Assembly (NCBI GenBank): GCA_002303765.1
Contig: DBCB01000063.1
Span: 1 to 32,323 of the forward strand
Direction of reading: 5' to 3'
Origin: Planctomycetaceae bacterium UBA969
Lineage (GTDB): Bacteria; Planctomycetota; Planctomycetia; Gemmatales; Gemmataceae
DNA: 32,323 nt
Shown piece by piece: positions 15,915 through 24,428 of the stretch (within the stretch, counting starts at the first letter, position 1; each line of letters opens with the position of its first letter). Position numbers and translations under genes: made by a program. The notes under the pieces were generated by a model. It worked only from the letters and a program-made list of their open reading frames with translations. It had not been told where the DNA came from and searched no databases.

Positions 15915-18181
15915 ACGAAAAAACAAGCAATATTATAGTTCCTTGGGCCTTGGGAAATGGAATGCCCGAAGAGCCTGCAAGCTTTAAACTTGTGGATTTA
16001 TTTGCTGCCAAGAATGAAATCTTTATTGGCCGCAGTCCCGAAAACGATATCTGGTTAAATCACCCTGCGGTATCCAGAATTCATGCATCTCTGCGCCAAA
16101 AACCCGATGGTAGCCTGTTGGTAAGAGACTTGGAAAGCACCCATGGTGTGATAATAAATGATACCCCCGTGGATGGTGAAGCCGTCTGGAGCCCAGAAAC
16201 AACTCTTAATCTGGGTCCTAAATCATTATGGTTGGGTAAAGACAATGTTATTACTGTGACTAGGCGCGGATCGCCAAACTTAGAAGCAAAAGACCTGACG
16301 GTAATTGTTCCAAATCGTAAAAAGCCGATTTTGGATCATGTATCCTTCACTTTTAAACCAGGCCAATTCGTATGTGTTCTAGGCCCAAGCGGGGCGGGGA
16401 AGACAACACTCGTGCGATGCATGCAAGGCCTCCAGTTCACGAGCGGGGGAAGTTTGCTTTTTGGTGGGCACCCAATTTTATCGAATCCTACTATTTTGAA
16501 CGGGCTTGTTGGTTATGCACCCCAAAAAATGTCGCTCCACGAAACCTTGACAGTGCGTCAGGTTGTATGGTTTGCCGCAAAACTCCGCCTACCCTCGGAT
16601 ACTTCTCCTGCCGAAATCGAAAACCATGTTGATGCTGCCTTGAAGTCTATGGGAATAGAGTTTCTGGCTAGTCAAAGGGTATCCTCGCTTTCTGGAGGGG
16701 AACTCAAACGAGTTGAACTGGCTTCGGAACTTGTTGTAGACCCATCTATCCTTCTGGTGGATGAAGCGACCAGCAGTTTGGATCCTGCTTCTGAAGCCCG
16801 CGTTATGGATGTTCTTGCCAAAACCGCCAAACAGGGCAAACTGGTTCTGTGTATCACTCATCATCTGGACAACATATACAAGGCCGATACCATCATCATC
16901 CTTGCAGATGGAAAAGTGGTTTATCATGGTCCTCCCGGAGGTGCCTGCGCACACTTTGGGGTGGAACACTTGGCCGATGCCTTTGTTCGATTGGAAGACG
17001 AGGGTGCCGAAAAGTGGGCTCTTTTGGACTCTCAATCGCCTGTCGAAACCGTCCCTGCAGTTAGGAAACTTCCAGCTAGGCGTAGCATTACCGCAAGGTT
17101 TTGGGAAACCATGCGACAAGCCGGCATACTAACCAAGCGGGAATTTGCCGCCACTTTAAGCGACCGCCGTTACCTTTTTTTAGCAATGCTTATGCCTGCA
17201 CTTTTTGCCTTAATATTGATTGGCTGCCATTGGAATGTTAATTTTTCTTCAACCATTATGCTGACCCGTGACCTCAACGAAGATGAGAAAAGTTCATTCA
17301 AGGTTTTCTGGCCGGTATTACATGATGCAGCAAAAGGCGATGGCATCGATGAAGAAAGCCTAAACTTTAAGTCTCAACTGGCTTTCATGCTGGAAAAAAA
17401 ACCTGCCATGCGCAAAAGTTTGGCCAGCGAAGACCTTAACCAGATCCTAAATGGCGCCATTGAAGGAACCAAAACTGTATTCCCAGATAAAATCATTAAG
17501 AATCCTCTTATTACTTTCAAGTATCTTTCCGTTCAAGTAATGGGTATTTCGTTTATGGGTATGCTGTTGGGGTTAACTTTGATGGTTCGGGATGGAGCCA
17601 TCTTTCCAAGGGAAAAGGCTGCGGGTTTATCGCCTCTTGCATACCTTGTCTCAAAGATGGCAATTATTATTCTAGCTACCGGATTCCAAACGCTTATTTT
17701 CGACGGAATTCTTGAATCACTTTTTCATGTCAGGCAAATGGTCAACGGGCTCGAACTAACCCCGGCGGAATATCGGGTCACACTGGCGCCGATGATGTTA
17801 GCACATTGGTTTGCAGCTCTGGGTTGCGCCTGCCTAGGTATGTTTCTTGGTGCTTTAACCTTTAAAGCTGACCGTGCAATTATCCTTCTGGGTGCCATGA
17901 TGCTGCCCCAGTTAACCCTTGGTACCGCCATGTCACTTGCGACAACCTCCATTCCCAGAACGGTTGCCTACGTTATATCACCCACCTATTGGGGACTTCG
18001 CGCCAGCCAAATCTCACCAATGGAAAATGGGATGGTACTTTTTCCGCCCTACATGAGAATTTTTGGCGATAGTTTCATTCAGTCGGTTCCCCTAGCTCTT
18101 GCGGGAATGACAGCGCAAATCATCCTTTACCTGTTTTTGGCATGGTGGATGCTTCGTTTCAGGCGACCAGAATCAGCCTGA
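15911..18181 (+). CDS. FHA domain-ABC ATPase-ABC2 permease fusion (ABCG-like)
   Basis: This 756-residue protein shares ATGA with the upstream stop. An N-terminal FHA domain (about 20-115) reads FIGRSPENDIWL, PAVSRIHASL and DLESTHGVIIN, with the Arg, Ser and His/Asn positions that bind phosphothreonine. The ABC ATPase follows: Walker A GPSGAGKT (158-165), Q-loop Gln205, signature LSGGE (260-264), Walker B ILLVDE (280-285), and H-loop CITHH. All are intact. From about residue 420 there is an ABC-2 membrane domain of roughly six helices with a large loop at about 450-535. FHA-ABC fusions of this kind are frequent in planctomycetes and cyanobacteria. The FHA head suggests control by a Ser/Thr kinase. 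The cargo is unknown; the flanking oxidase and acyltransferase suggest a modified lipid, glycan or small molecule. Confidence 0.92.
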   Translation: MNEKTSNIIVPWALGNGMPEEPASFKLVDLFAAKNEIFIGRSPENDIWLNHPAVSRIHASLRQKPDGSLLVRDLESTHGVIINDTPVDGEAVWSPETTLNLGPKSLWLGKDNVITVTRRGSPNLEAKDLTVIVPNRKKPILDHVSFTFKPGQFVCVLGPSGAGKTTLVRCMQGLQFTSGGSLLFGGHPILSNPTILNGLVGYAPQKMSLHETLTVRQVVWFAAKLRLPSDTSPAEIENHVDAALKSMGIEFLASQRVSSLSGGELKRVELASELVVDPSILLVDEATSSLDPASEARVMDVLAKTAKQGKLVLCITHHLDNIYKADTIIILADGKVVYHGPPGGACAHFGVEHLADAFVRLEDEGAEKWALLDSQSPVETVPAVRKLPARRSITARFWETMRQAGILTKREFAATLSDRRYLFLAMLMPALFALILIGCHWNVNFSSTIMLTRDLNEDEKSSFKVFWPVLHDAAKGDGIDEESLNFKSQLAFMLEKKPAMRKSLASEDLNQILNGAIEGTKTVFPDKIIKNPLITFKYLSVQVMGISFMGMLLGLTLMVRDGAIFPREKAAGLSPLAYLVSKMAIIILATGFQTLIFDGILESLFHVRQMVNGLELTPAEYRVTLAPMMLAHWFAALGCACLGMFLGALTFKADRAIILLGAMMLPQLTLGTAMSLATTSIPRTVAYVISPTYWGLRASQISPMENGMVLFPPYMRIFGDSFIQSVPLALAGMTAQIILYLFLAWWMLRFRRPESA

Positions 18182-18205
18182 TGCTTCAAAGGAAAATGCT
18201 CCATC

Positions 18206-19933
18206 ATGGAATCAGGAAACCATTCCGAAAAAACTGACTCTGCTTCGCCTCAGAAGACAAATGTCGACAAAACAAGAAGGCACGACCTAGATGCGCTAAG
18301 GGCCGGGGCGATGCTTCTGGGAATCTGCTTACACGCTATGATGGCCTATTCGGGGATAGCATGGATTGTTATAGACAATCAGCAAAACCACACTTTTAAA
18401 CTAGTAATAGAATTTATCCATGGTTTCCGGATGCCATTATTTTTTTTGGTCAGTGGTTTTTTTACCGCCATGCTTGCCTGCCGGCAGGGTTCCGGAGGGA
18501 TGCTTAAAAATCGGGCAAAGCGAATTCTGATACCTTTTGTAATCAGCGTTGTAATCATTATTCCGCTGGACAAAGTAGTGGGGTTCTTTGCGGTAAGTTC
18601 TAACGCCAGCCATCCGCAAGACCCCTTATTTAAGGCAATCCTGCAGGGCGATAGCAGCCAGGTGCTGCATCTTTTGGAAAAAAGTCCAAAAGCGTTATTG
18701 GAGGAACCTGAAAATCGCATGCGTTTTACGCCTCTGAACTGGGCGGTCCTTTGTGAATCGGAACCGATCACGAAGCTGCTGCTAGAGCGTGGCGAAAACC
18801 CTATGGCTAGTAACCGAAACGGTTATAACTCGCTTTACATTGCGGCACTACTCGGTCGAGCGGACTTGCTAAAGCTTCTGATAGAAAACGGGGGTGACCC
18901 ATTCAATTCCGCTGGATCAGGTAAATCTGCGTGGACGGCCGCCCACCAACCTTACGAAGAAACACGCATGATAGTCTTCATTTCCAAAGGTAAGTTTCCA
19001 GAAGACATGACTGTTATCGAGAATGGTAAACAGACTGTGATTGAGTTCCTTAAAGGGTTATCCATGGAACAATATAAAACCCCAAGCCCACCGGATCAAA
19101 CTTCCCCACCCAAATCCATCGAAAGTATTTCAAGTTGGATGCAGTGGTATTTTGATTGGCTCTCGTCTGACCAAATCGTGGTTAATATAGCAGGCCAGAA
19201 AATCAACCTTCTTCAAGATCCATCCCTTGATCACTTATGGTTTCTGTGGTCTCTCTGGTGGCTATGTGTGATTCATTACATCGTGGATTGTTTACGCGGT
19301 CCTATTGGTCCGGCATCAACAGACAAAACAAATCTTATTTACCCTGGGTTGATGGTGGCCTTTAGTCTAACCTGTTGCATGCAGTCATGGATGAACCTGG
19401 ATTATTCCCCGAAGCTTTTGAATTTCCCTGTGGGTCCAGACTTTTCGCCGGGGATAATCCCCAAACCTCATGTTTTTTTGTACTACGCAGTGTTCTTCTT
19501 TTTCGGAAGCTGGTACTTCGGGTTAGGCGATAACGAATGTTTTCTTGGCAGACATTGGCGCTGGGCGTTACCTGTGGCGATGCTGGTTTTGTTCCCATTG
19601 GTATTGGCCACAAAGGAGCAAAGGTTACCAAACATTGTACTTCAATCGCTTTTCACTTGGCTGATGGTGCTTGGTTCTATCGGTCTGGCAAACCGTTTAT
19701 TTCAAAGGGAAAGTAAGCTTTTTCGTTATATAGCCGATTCCTCTTACTGGCTTTATCTGACCCATATTCCACCCGTACTGTTGATGCAGTGGCTATTTCT
19801 TTTCCTACCCGCCCCGGCATTGGTGAAATTCACTTTAGGGTTTTTAACAACTATGCTGATTCTTTTTGCTAGCTACCAATTGTTGGTGAGGCACACTGTG
19901 ATTGGTCGAATCTTAAATGGCAAAAAAAAGTAA
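18206..19933 (+). CDS. Acyltransferase-3/OpgC-like membrane protein with inserted ankyrin repeats
   Basis: This 575-residue protein lies 24 nt after the ABC gene, with AAAGGA upstream. The N-terminal signature RRHDLDALRAGAMLLGICLHA includes the conserved Arg and His of acyltransferase family 3, and FRMPLFFLVSGFF and AKRILIPFVI match its next helices. Between that helix (ending about residue 128) and the family's LWFL helix (LDHLWFLWSLWWLCVIHYIV, about 341-360) lies an insert of about 210 residues. Its first 120 residues (about 140-262) look like ankyrin repeats: FTPLNWAVLCESEPITKLLL and GYNSLYIAALLGRADLLKLL. The C-terminal half has five or six more helices, including YIADSSYWLYLTHIP. Family members O-acylate glycans or lipids at the membrane. 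The ankyrin insert is unusual and may bind a partner or position the acceptor. Confidence 0.88.
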   Translation: MESGNHSEKTDSASPQKTNVDKTRRHDLDALRAGAMLLGICLHAMMAYSGIAWIVIDNQQNHTFKLVIEFIHGFRMPLFFLVSGFFTAMLACRQGSGGMLKNRAKRILIPFVISVVIIIPLDKVVGFFAVSSNASHPQDPLFKAILQGDSSQVLHLLEKSPKALLEEPENRMRFTPLNWAVLCESEPITKLLLERGENPMASNRNGYNSLYIAALLGRADLLKLLIENGGDPFNSAGSGKSAWTAAHQPYEETRMIVFISKGKFPEDMTVIENGKQTVIEFLKGLSMEQYKTPSPPDQTSPPKSIESISSWMQWYFDWLSSDQIVVNIAGQKINLLQDPSLDHLWFLWSLWWLCVIHYIVDCLRGPIGPASTDKTNLIYPGLMVAFSLTCCMQSWMNLDYSPKLLNFPVGPDFSPGIIPKPHVFLYYAVFFFFGSWYFGLGDNECFLGRHWRWALPVAMLVLFPLVLATKEQRLPNIVLQSLFTWLMVLGSIGLANRLFQRESKLFRYIADSSYWLYLTHIPPVLLMQWLFLFLPAPALVKFTLGFLTTMLILFASYQLLVRHTVIGRILNGKKK

Positions 19934-20035
19934 ATACCTTTTCTGAATCAAGAGAACAACATTCGTTTATTGCCGGATGCTTAATCACTGGGGTTGAAGG
20001 TTGAATTCTTTTTCCGGCGGGGTTCGTTGACAGAA

Positions 20036-21736
20036 TCACTTACCTGCACGAAAGATTGTTTTTCCTTCCTTAATCGTCTCAATGACCTTGATATCTTTGA
20101 TGTCCATGGGTTTCACGGTAAGCGGGTTATTATCGAGGATAACTAAGTCGGCCAGTTTTCCGACTTCAAGAGAACCTTTCCTTGTTTCTTCCTTGTACAT
20201 GTAGGCGCCATCAATCGTGATAGCCTTAAGAGCCTGAAGAGGTGTTATCCGTTCGTTAGGGCCGATGACTTCGCCACCGCGAGAAATGCGATTCACTGCC
20301 GACCAAATTACGAACATCTGGTCGATGGGGGATACATTAAAATCTGTATGGTTCTGGCATCGAATGCCCATTGCGAGAGCGGTTTTCATTGGGCTGAGGA
20401 AATACGCTTGCTCCTTGCCGCGGTTCTTGATGTGCGTTTCGCCAAAGTAGAAGCAGTGTTCGGTGAAGAAGGACGCCATGATTTTGTAGTCAACATACTT
20501 CTGGAGCTGGTCCTTGCGTACGAACTGGGAATGGATGATGGTAGTGCGGAGGTCTGCGGTGCGGTCTTTCGCATTGCTTTGGTGGGCATCTAAAAACAAG
20601 TCGATAGCTGCATCCCCATTACAATGCACGATTAGTTGTAACTTGTTGTCGTAAATAAACCTAACGAAGTCGTGGAGTTGTGCCTTCGGGAACATTGGTT
20701 CGCCCACCCAGTTTTTTTCGCCCCCCGGACCTTCGGTCAAGTAAGGTTTTGTGAAGTAGGCGGTACGGCCTTGAGGCGAGCCATCGACAGTGATCTTGAT
20801 GCCCCCTAGCTTGAGGCGGTTCCCGTACTTTCCAAAAGTTTCCGGGGGGTTGATTTTCATGATCTGCTTGGCATCAACGATGAATGGGTAGGCCACGACA
20901 TCGATGTTCAACAATCCCCTTGAGTCGGCTTTTTGTAGAAGCGCCAGATCGTTTGCCGATGTAGCCCCTTCCTGTGCGGTGGTGATTCCCGCAGCGGCAT
21001 AGATCATCTGCCCCTCCTTGAACAGTGACAACAATTCCTCCTCGCCCGGCTGGGGCATGTTCGTAAAGATGGGCAACCACGCGGCTTCCATGATAAGGCC
21101 CTCGGGTTCCATCGATCCCGGTTTGCGGTTGATCACCCCGCCTTTTGGGGTTGGGGTATCTTTAGTTATCTTAAATTTCTTCAGAGCTGCGGTGTTGCAG
21201 ACTGCTCCGTGAAGCGAGACATGCTGCACGAAAACTGGGTTATCAGGAAATGCTGCATCGAGATCGGCCGCGGTCAATTCGCGTTTCTCCTCGGTTGCAT
21301 CGGGGTCGTAGCCATACCCAATGATGAACTCGCCCTTGGGAATCTTGAACTGCTGCTGGTTCTTCTTCATTGCATTGATGACATCTGGGATGGATTTTCC
21401 CGGGCCGGCAGGTGGGGCAAAACAGTTCGCCTGCTTTGATAATTGTAGGCAGTTGATGAAATGACTGTGGCCATCAAGGAACCCTGGTACGAGCGTCTTG
21501 CCCTCGAGGTCGATCAACTTTGTGGAATTGTCTTTGAGTTTTAGTACATCGGCCTTATTGCTTACCGCTATGATTTTGCCATCTTTTACTGCCAATGCTT
21601 CGGCCCTTGGGTTTTTGTCGTCTACGGTGATGATGTTACCGCCGTGATATATGGCATCTGCAGAGGGTTGAGCGGTTGCGGTCGTTACGAAGATTGTCGT
21701 TGTGACCAAGTTGAGGATGAGTGTAGTCAATCGCAT
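20036..21736 (-). CDS. Exported amidohydrolase (YtcJ-like, amidohydrolase 3 family)
   Basis: This 566-residue protein is taken from ATG 21736 (MRLTTLILNLVTTTIFVTTATAQ, a signal peptide) because AAAAGGTGA lies just upstream; a longer frame starts at 21760. The metal-dependent hydrolase fold is clear: beta-sandwich segment IYHGGNIITVDD, the HxH motif in GFLDGHSHF (His90/His92), GITTAQEGA, LIVHCNGDAAIDL, IIHSQFVRK, QNHTDFNVSP and the C-terminal GKLADLVILDNNPL. Relatives are N-acyl or amide hydrolases with uncertain natural substrates; export suggests action on external compounds. It is convergent with the acyltransferase and divergent from csrA. By eye its GC content is higher than that of the downstream cluster. 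Confidence 0.93.
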   Translation of the reverse strand: MRLTTLILNLVTTTIFVTTATAQPSADAIYHGGNIITVDDKNPRAEALAVKDGKIIAVSNKADVLKLKDNSTKLIDLEGKTLVPGFLDGHSHFINCLQLSKQANCFAPPAGPGKSIPDVINAMKKNQQQFKIPKGEFIIGYGYDPDATEEKRELTAADLDAAFPDNPVFVQHVSLHGAVCNTAALKKFKITKDTPTPKGGVINRKPGSMEPEGLIMEAAWLPIFTNMPQPGEEELLSLFKEGQMIYAAAGITTAQEGATSANDLALLQKADSRGLLNIDVVAYPFIVDAKQIMKINPPETFGKYGNRLKLGGIKITVDGSPQGRTAYFTKPYLTEGPGGEKNWVGEPMFPKAQLHDFVRFIYDNKLQLIVHCNGDAAIDLFLDAHQSNAKDRTADLRTTIIHSQFVRKDQLQKYVDYKIMASFFTEHCFYFGETHIKNRGKEQAYFLSPMKTALAMGIRCQNHTDFNVSPIDQMFVIWSAVNRISRGGEVIGPNERITPLQALKAITIDGAYMYKEETRKGSLEVGKLADLVILDNNPLTVKPMDIKDIKVIETIKEGKTIFRAGK

Positions 21737-22060
21737 AAGTTCACCTTTTAAAAGAAACATTTATTTACACTCGCCGTGTCGGGATAAAAGCTTCAAAAAG
21801 CTGAATCCTTTGTGGCGAAAAATGTAAGAGTTAAAGAAAGATCTTTAGAGAACCTCGAATCCTAATCAAAACTATTTTTTTGAAGGGATGTTGAAGTCAC
21901 GGGACATTTTTTTCGAAAACCTTTGTAATTGCAATCTATTTGTTCTATTTCTCGCGATGTAAAACCACCTTGACACTAAAAAGGAGAGATGTATAACATG
22001 AATTGTAATTCAGGTATTTATTTACACATTTATTTTTTCGTGAAAGAAAGGTGGTACTTT
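21737..22060. other. Divergent intergenic region, amidohydrolase/csrA
   Basis: These 324 bp hold no supportable gene. They contain the csrA promoter (21970-21997) and an untranslated csrA leader of roughly 55 nt. The left part holds the amidohydrolase ribosome-binding site; I could not assign its promoter. A frame open from ATG 21989 into csrA is treated as non-coding because it overlaps the promoter. Confidence 0.55.
21970..21997 (+). promoter_or_regulatory. Sigma-70-type promoter for csrA
   Basis: TTGACA at 21970-21975 is a perfect -35, followed by 16 nt and TATAAC at 21992-21997 (5 of 6 matches to the -10 consensus). Transcription would begin near 22004, about 57 nt before the csrA ATG. 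AAGGAG at 21981 falls inside the promoter spacer, so it is not a ribosome-binding site on this transcript. Confidence 0.7.
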
Positions 22061-22243
22061 ATGTTGGTCTTAACAAGGAAGGTAGGAGAGGAATTTGTCA
22101 TTGATGGCAATATTCGTGTGAAAATAATTGATTTCAGGGGAAAAAAGGTTCGGATTGGTGTTCAGGCCCCTAAGCAAGTTCGGATCCGTAGGAGCAAGAT
22201 TCAAAATACGCTTGAAGATTTCTCCTACCCATTGGCTAATTAA
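22061..22243 (+). CDS. csrA: Carbon storage regulator CsrA
   Basis: This 60-residue protein is a homodimeric RNA-binding regulator that binds GGA motifs in leaders and blocks or adjusts translation. MLVLTRKVGEEFVID is the invariant family start; VRIGVQAPKQVRIRRSKI includes the key RNA-binding Arg44, although the usual Glu that follows it is Ser. The start at 22061 is fixed by homology and by AAAGGTGG at 22047-22054. A good sigma-70 promoter lies upstream. It precedes a winged-helix regulator and a secretion-like operon on the same strand; GGA triplets in those leaders make them possible targets. In planctomycetes the classical flagellin/FliW link is not visible here. Confidence 0.97.
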   Translation: MLVLTRKVGEEFVIDGNIRVKIIDFRGKKVRIGVQAPKQVRIRRSKIQNTLEDFSYPLAN

Positions 22244-22301
22244 TTTCCGAATTGTTTCTGATAAGCTTGCTTGATTTTGTAGTTAAGCATTCTTTTGATT
22301 G

Positions 22302-22330
22302 TTGAACACGATTTTTTATTCAGATTAAAT
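22302..22330 (+). promoter_or_regulatory. Possible promoter for the winged-helix regulator gene
   Basis: TTGAAC (22302-22307), 17 nt, TTAAAT (22325-22330); each box matches four of six consensus bases. It would give a leader of under 20 nt before the ATG at 22355. Read-through from csrA is an alternative. Confidence 0.35.
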
Positions 22331-22354
22331 TTTTGATCAGGAAAGGTGGGAGAA

Positions 22355-22708
22355 ATGGTAAAAGCTGGAAAGATTTATCAGCAAAAAGTTGCTGAATTAT
22401 TGAACCCCAAGTCAGGGTTTACACAGAAGGAACCCAGGGCAACCAACTGGACATTCCTTAGCAATCATGCGCATGTTTTGATACTGCTTGCCAAAGAACC
22501 TGAAATATTGCTCAGAGATGTTGCAGATCTTGTTGGAATAACCGAAAGAGCTGTTCAAAAAATTGTGGCAGATTTAGAGAAGAGTGGCTTCTTTAAGAAG
22601 GAAAAAATCGGTAGGTGCAACCGTTACAACATCAACATGAAAATACCCCTCAGGCATCCACTTGAAGCTCATAAGCAGATCGGGGAACTCTTAAGTATTT
22701 TCATTTAG
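22355..22708 (+). CDS. Winged-helix (MarR/ArsR-like) transcriptional regulator
   Basis: This 117-residue cytoplasmic protein begins MVKAGKIYQQKV. The ATG at 22355 has AAAGGTGG at 22342-22349; an in-frame GTG at 22346 overlaps that site and is less likely. The core reads WTFLSNHAHVLILLAKEPEI, RDVADLVGITERAVQKIVAD (helix-turn-helix) and LEKSGFFKKEKIGRCNRYNI (wing), then RHPLEAHKQIGELL. This pattern is a known short winged-helix family with WTFL(S/T)NHAHVL at the start. There is no ligand domain beyond the C-terminal helix, so what it senses is unclear. It lies 59 nt before the ABC gene and probably controls the secretion-like genes that follow. Its ribosome-binding site is flanked by GGA triplets. 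Confidence 0.9.
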   Translation: MVKAGKIYQQKVAELLNPKSGFTQKEPRATNWTFLSNHAHVLILLAKEPEILLRDVADLVGITERAVQKIVADLEKSGFFKKEKIGRCNRYNINMKIPLRHPLEAHKQIGELLSIFI

Positions 22709-22767
22709 TTAAATCGCCAGTTTTACAAAATGCAATTGTTTTAGTTTTGCAACGCAAGGGAAATTTA

Positions 22768-24402
22768 ATGCAAAATCATGGGCGTGTAAATTATCTGGTG
22801 GGATTAAATTCGATTCTGATGTTTCAAAAAGGCGATATTTTAAAAGTTGCTATTTTTGCTTTTGCTGTAGCGGTGCTTTCTCTTGTTATTCCAATCGCAG
22901 TGGAAAATTTGGTGAACACTGTTGCTTTCGGAGTCTTGCTTTGGCCTTTGCTTGTGATTGAAGGAATACTTGTCGTATGTCTGGCGCTTGCGGCTTCTAT
23001 AAAGGCCATGCAGGTTTACCTTGTAGAGATAATGCAAAGAAGATTATTTGTTAATACGGTCGATAAATTAAGTGCTCATTTTCCTTACGTAAATCTTGAT
23101 GAAATGGATAATCATCTGGGTTCATCCATCGCGTACAGATTTCTTGAAATCAGCACTCTTCAAAAATCGATGGCTTCTCTGCTGTTGGATGCGTTGGGAA
23201 TTATTATTTCATCGATGGTGGGCATGGTAGTTTTAGCTTTTTATCATCCTTTTCTTCTGGGCTTTGACTTATTCTTGATAAGTGTTTGCAGCACGCTTTT
23301 TTTGCTGCTCGGTTGGGGTGGAGTTGGGTCTAGTATAAAAGAATCTCATGAAAAATATGAAATGGCAGACTGGTTAGAAAGTTTGCTTGGAAGTCCGAAA
23401 GCAATCAGATTGCATGCAGATGCAAATTTTCCAGTACAAAAATCTAACTTGCTTTTGTTTAATTACCTTTCATCCAGAAAAAGTCATTTTCAGGTTGTAT
23501 GGCGGCAGACTTTATTTTCTTTGGGATTGCAAGTTGCAGCCAATGCATTGTTACTAGGGTTGGGGGGATGGTTGGTAATTAATCGCCAACTCACACTTGG
23601 GCAGCTTGTCGCCGGTGAAATTATTGTAACTCTTATTGTTGCCTCACTTGCAAAATTTGGGAAGTATGCGGAAATCTTTTACGATTTGATAACTTCGGCT
23701 GAAAAACTGGGAATGCTTTCAGATTTACCGGTACAGAAGAAGGGTGGAAGCGAACTTAAGAAAACCCTGGCTGGAATCGATGTTCGCATCATTCAACCAG
23801 TTCTTAAGCAGGATAAACAACTGTCAGGGAAGGATGTGCATTTTTTGCATTCTGAACGTGCGGCAATTGTTGGGCCGGATGCAAATTCGTTGTTCGAGAT
23901 GATAAGTGGTTTAAGGTCTCCAAAGGATATTCATATTGAATTGGATGGAATTGATGTGCGTGGAATAGCCATGCATAATTTAGATGGCCAGATTGGCTTG
24001 ATTTCCACCCCCGAAATTTTTCCGGGAACTCTTTTTCAAAATGTTTCCCTAGGCAGGAAATTGGTTGGCGATGTTGAGGTTCGTGAGGCCCTTGATAAAG
24101 TGGGGTTTCTCAAAAAAGCCATGTCCATGCCTAATGGGTTAGAAAGCATAATTGGAAAAGGCAGTTTGGTAATTACACCCCAGGAAGAAATTCTTGTAAC
24201 AATCGCAAGAGTAATTGCTGGAAAGCCAAGATTATTGTTGGTGGACAAAATTGTGGATTTATTGGATTTCGATTCAAGAAAACGAATTCTCACTGAATTA
24301 GTAAATCCATTTTCAATATGGACTTTACTGGTATCTAGCAACAATCCGGAGGTGATTGCCTCTTTTGAACGCAAAGAAGAAATAATATTTCTGAAACACT
24401 AA
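22768..24402 (+). CDS. ABC exporter-like protein with degenerate (pseudo) ATPase domain
   Basis: This 544-residue protein starts at ATG 22768 with AAGGG seven bases upstream. The overall layout is that of a type I secretion/lipid exporter half-transporter: a membrane domain with about six helices (about 25-310) and a C-terminal nucleotide-binding-like domain. That domain aligns by position but has lost its motifs. Walker A is VGPDANSLF (no GKS/T), the Q-loop Gln is absent (GLISTPEIFPGT), the LSGGQ position reads ITPQE, Walker B is LLLVDK (Lys for catalytic Glu) and the H-loop His is missing (LVSSNNPEV). The flanking folds are conserved (GTLFQNVSLGR, ARVIAGKPRLLL), so this is not random decay, and the frame is intact. 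It is followed by HlyD and TolC genes. It probably cannot hydrolyse ATP; it may need an active partner or act as a scaffold. Confidence 0.85.
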   Translation: MQNHGRVNYLVGLNSILMFQKGDILKVAIFAFAVAVLSLVIPIAVENLVNTVAFGVLLWPLLVIEGILVVCLALAASIKAMQVYLVEIMQRRLFVNTVDKLSAHFPYVNLDEMDNHLGSSIAYRFLEISTLQKSMASLLLDALGIIISSMVGMVVLAFYHPFLLGFDLFLISVCSTLFLLLGWGGVGSSIKESHEKYEMADWLESLLGSPKAIRLHADANFPVQKSNLLLFNYLSSRKSHFQVVWRQTLFSLGLQVAANALLLGLGGWLVINRQLTLGQLVAGEIIVTLIVASLAKFGKYAEIFYDLITSAEKLGMLSDLPVQKKGGSELKKTLAGIDVRIIQPVLKQDKQLSGKDVHFLHSERAAIVGPDANSLFEMISGLRSPKDIHIELDGIDVRGIAMHNLDGQIGLISTPEIFPGTLFQNVSLGRKLVGDVEVREALDKVGFLKKAMSMPNGLESIIGKGSLVITPQEEILVTIARVIAGKPRLLLVDKIVDLLDFDSRKRILTELVNPFSIWTLLVSSNNPEVIASFERKEEIIFLKH

Positions 24403-24428
24403 ACGGGAATATAAAGAGGTGCGTAAAT

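Noticed and set aside
21989..22060. N-terminal extension of CsrA from ATG 21989 or 21998, with AAGGAG just upstream
   Set aside because: The AAGGAG and both ATGs lie within or at a near-consensus promoter (TTGACA-16-TATAAC), so they are not on its transcript. CsrA invariably starts MLVLTR, and the ATG at 22061 has its own AAAGGTGG.
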